A DNA stretch of 5,579 bases from an uncultured Clostridia bacterium (GTDB taxonomy: Bacteria; Bacillota; Clostridia; Oscillospirales; Acutalibacteraceae): NCBI GenBank assembly GCA_946633275.1, contig CAMPAT010000063.1, positions 1 to 5,579 of the forward strand, written 5' to 3'. The notes beneath the pieces are model-generated. The model saw only the letters and a program-made list of their open reading frames with translations, had not been told where the DNA came from and did no database searches. The position numbers and the translations under genes are program-made. Below are positions 5,563-5,579 of this stretch, in pieces. How positions within the stretch are numbered: position 1 is the first letter of the stretch; the number at the start of each line of letters is the position of its first letter.

Positions 5563-5568
5563 ATTATA
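5563..5568 (-). promoter_or_regulatory. Possible -10 box for the septum gene
   Basis: TATAAT on the minus strand is a perfect -10 hexamer about 41 bases before the GTG start. The matching -35 would fall just beyond the right edge, so the promoter cannot be confirmed. A second -10-like word, TATACT (5550-5545), lacks a -35 at normal spacing. Confidence 0.4.
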
Positions 5569-5579
5569 ATATATAACCT

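Overview
The window reads as chromosomal DNA from a spore-forming, low-to-moderate GC Bacillota (class Clostridia; a Ruminococcus/Oscillospiraceae-type gut anaerobe is my inference, not shown directly). The reasons are the sporulation pair spoIIGA-sigE, strong GGAGG-type ribosome binding sites, a Firmicutes-type short class I mannose-6-phosphate isomerase, a DUF378 membrane protein and a DivIC/FtsB-type division protein. I see no insertion sequence, phage gene, CRISPR array, tRNA or rRNA.

Layout: (1) 1-1146, minus: first 382 codons of an ABC-F ribosome-associated ATPase that runs off the left edge. (2) 1147-1261: AT-rich divergent intergenic region with a convincing promoter for (3) manA, 1262-2215, plus. 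(4) 2227-2267: a hairpin plus T-run that also contains the ribosome binding site and start region of (5) a small DUF378 membrane protein, 2266-2472, plus, closed by a strong terminator. (6) Converging on it from the right, minus strand: sigE (2497-3189), preceded by spoIIGA (3198-3998). (7) rlmL/ypsC-type 23S rRNA guanine-N2 methyltransferase, 4063-5178, minus. (8) A DivIC/FtsB-family septum protein, 5222-5521, minus, with promoter elements at the right edge.

SpoIIGA is the membrane aspartic protease that removes the pro-sequence of sigma-E, so the two genes form one mother-cell sigma activation module. Elsewhere this module usually sits between ftsZ and sigG; here it lies downstream of an RNA methyltransferase and ends against a convergent gene.

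The most interesting part is the 60 bases between rlmL and spoIIGA. One short stretch carries a TTGACA / TATAAT promoter with an abnormally long 21-bp spacer, overlapped by a perfect Spo0A box (the known layout of the B. subtilis spoIIG promoter). The same stretch also encodes a 14-bp intrinsic terminator: the promoter spacer is its left arm, the -10 box lies at its loop, and the Shine-Dalgarno G-run is the base of its right arm. No canonical start codon fits downstream; an AUU start is the best reading. A related terminator-arm/RBS arrangement, with a UUG start, recurs before the DUF378 gene.
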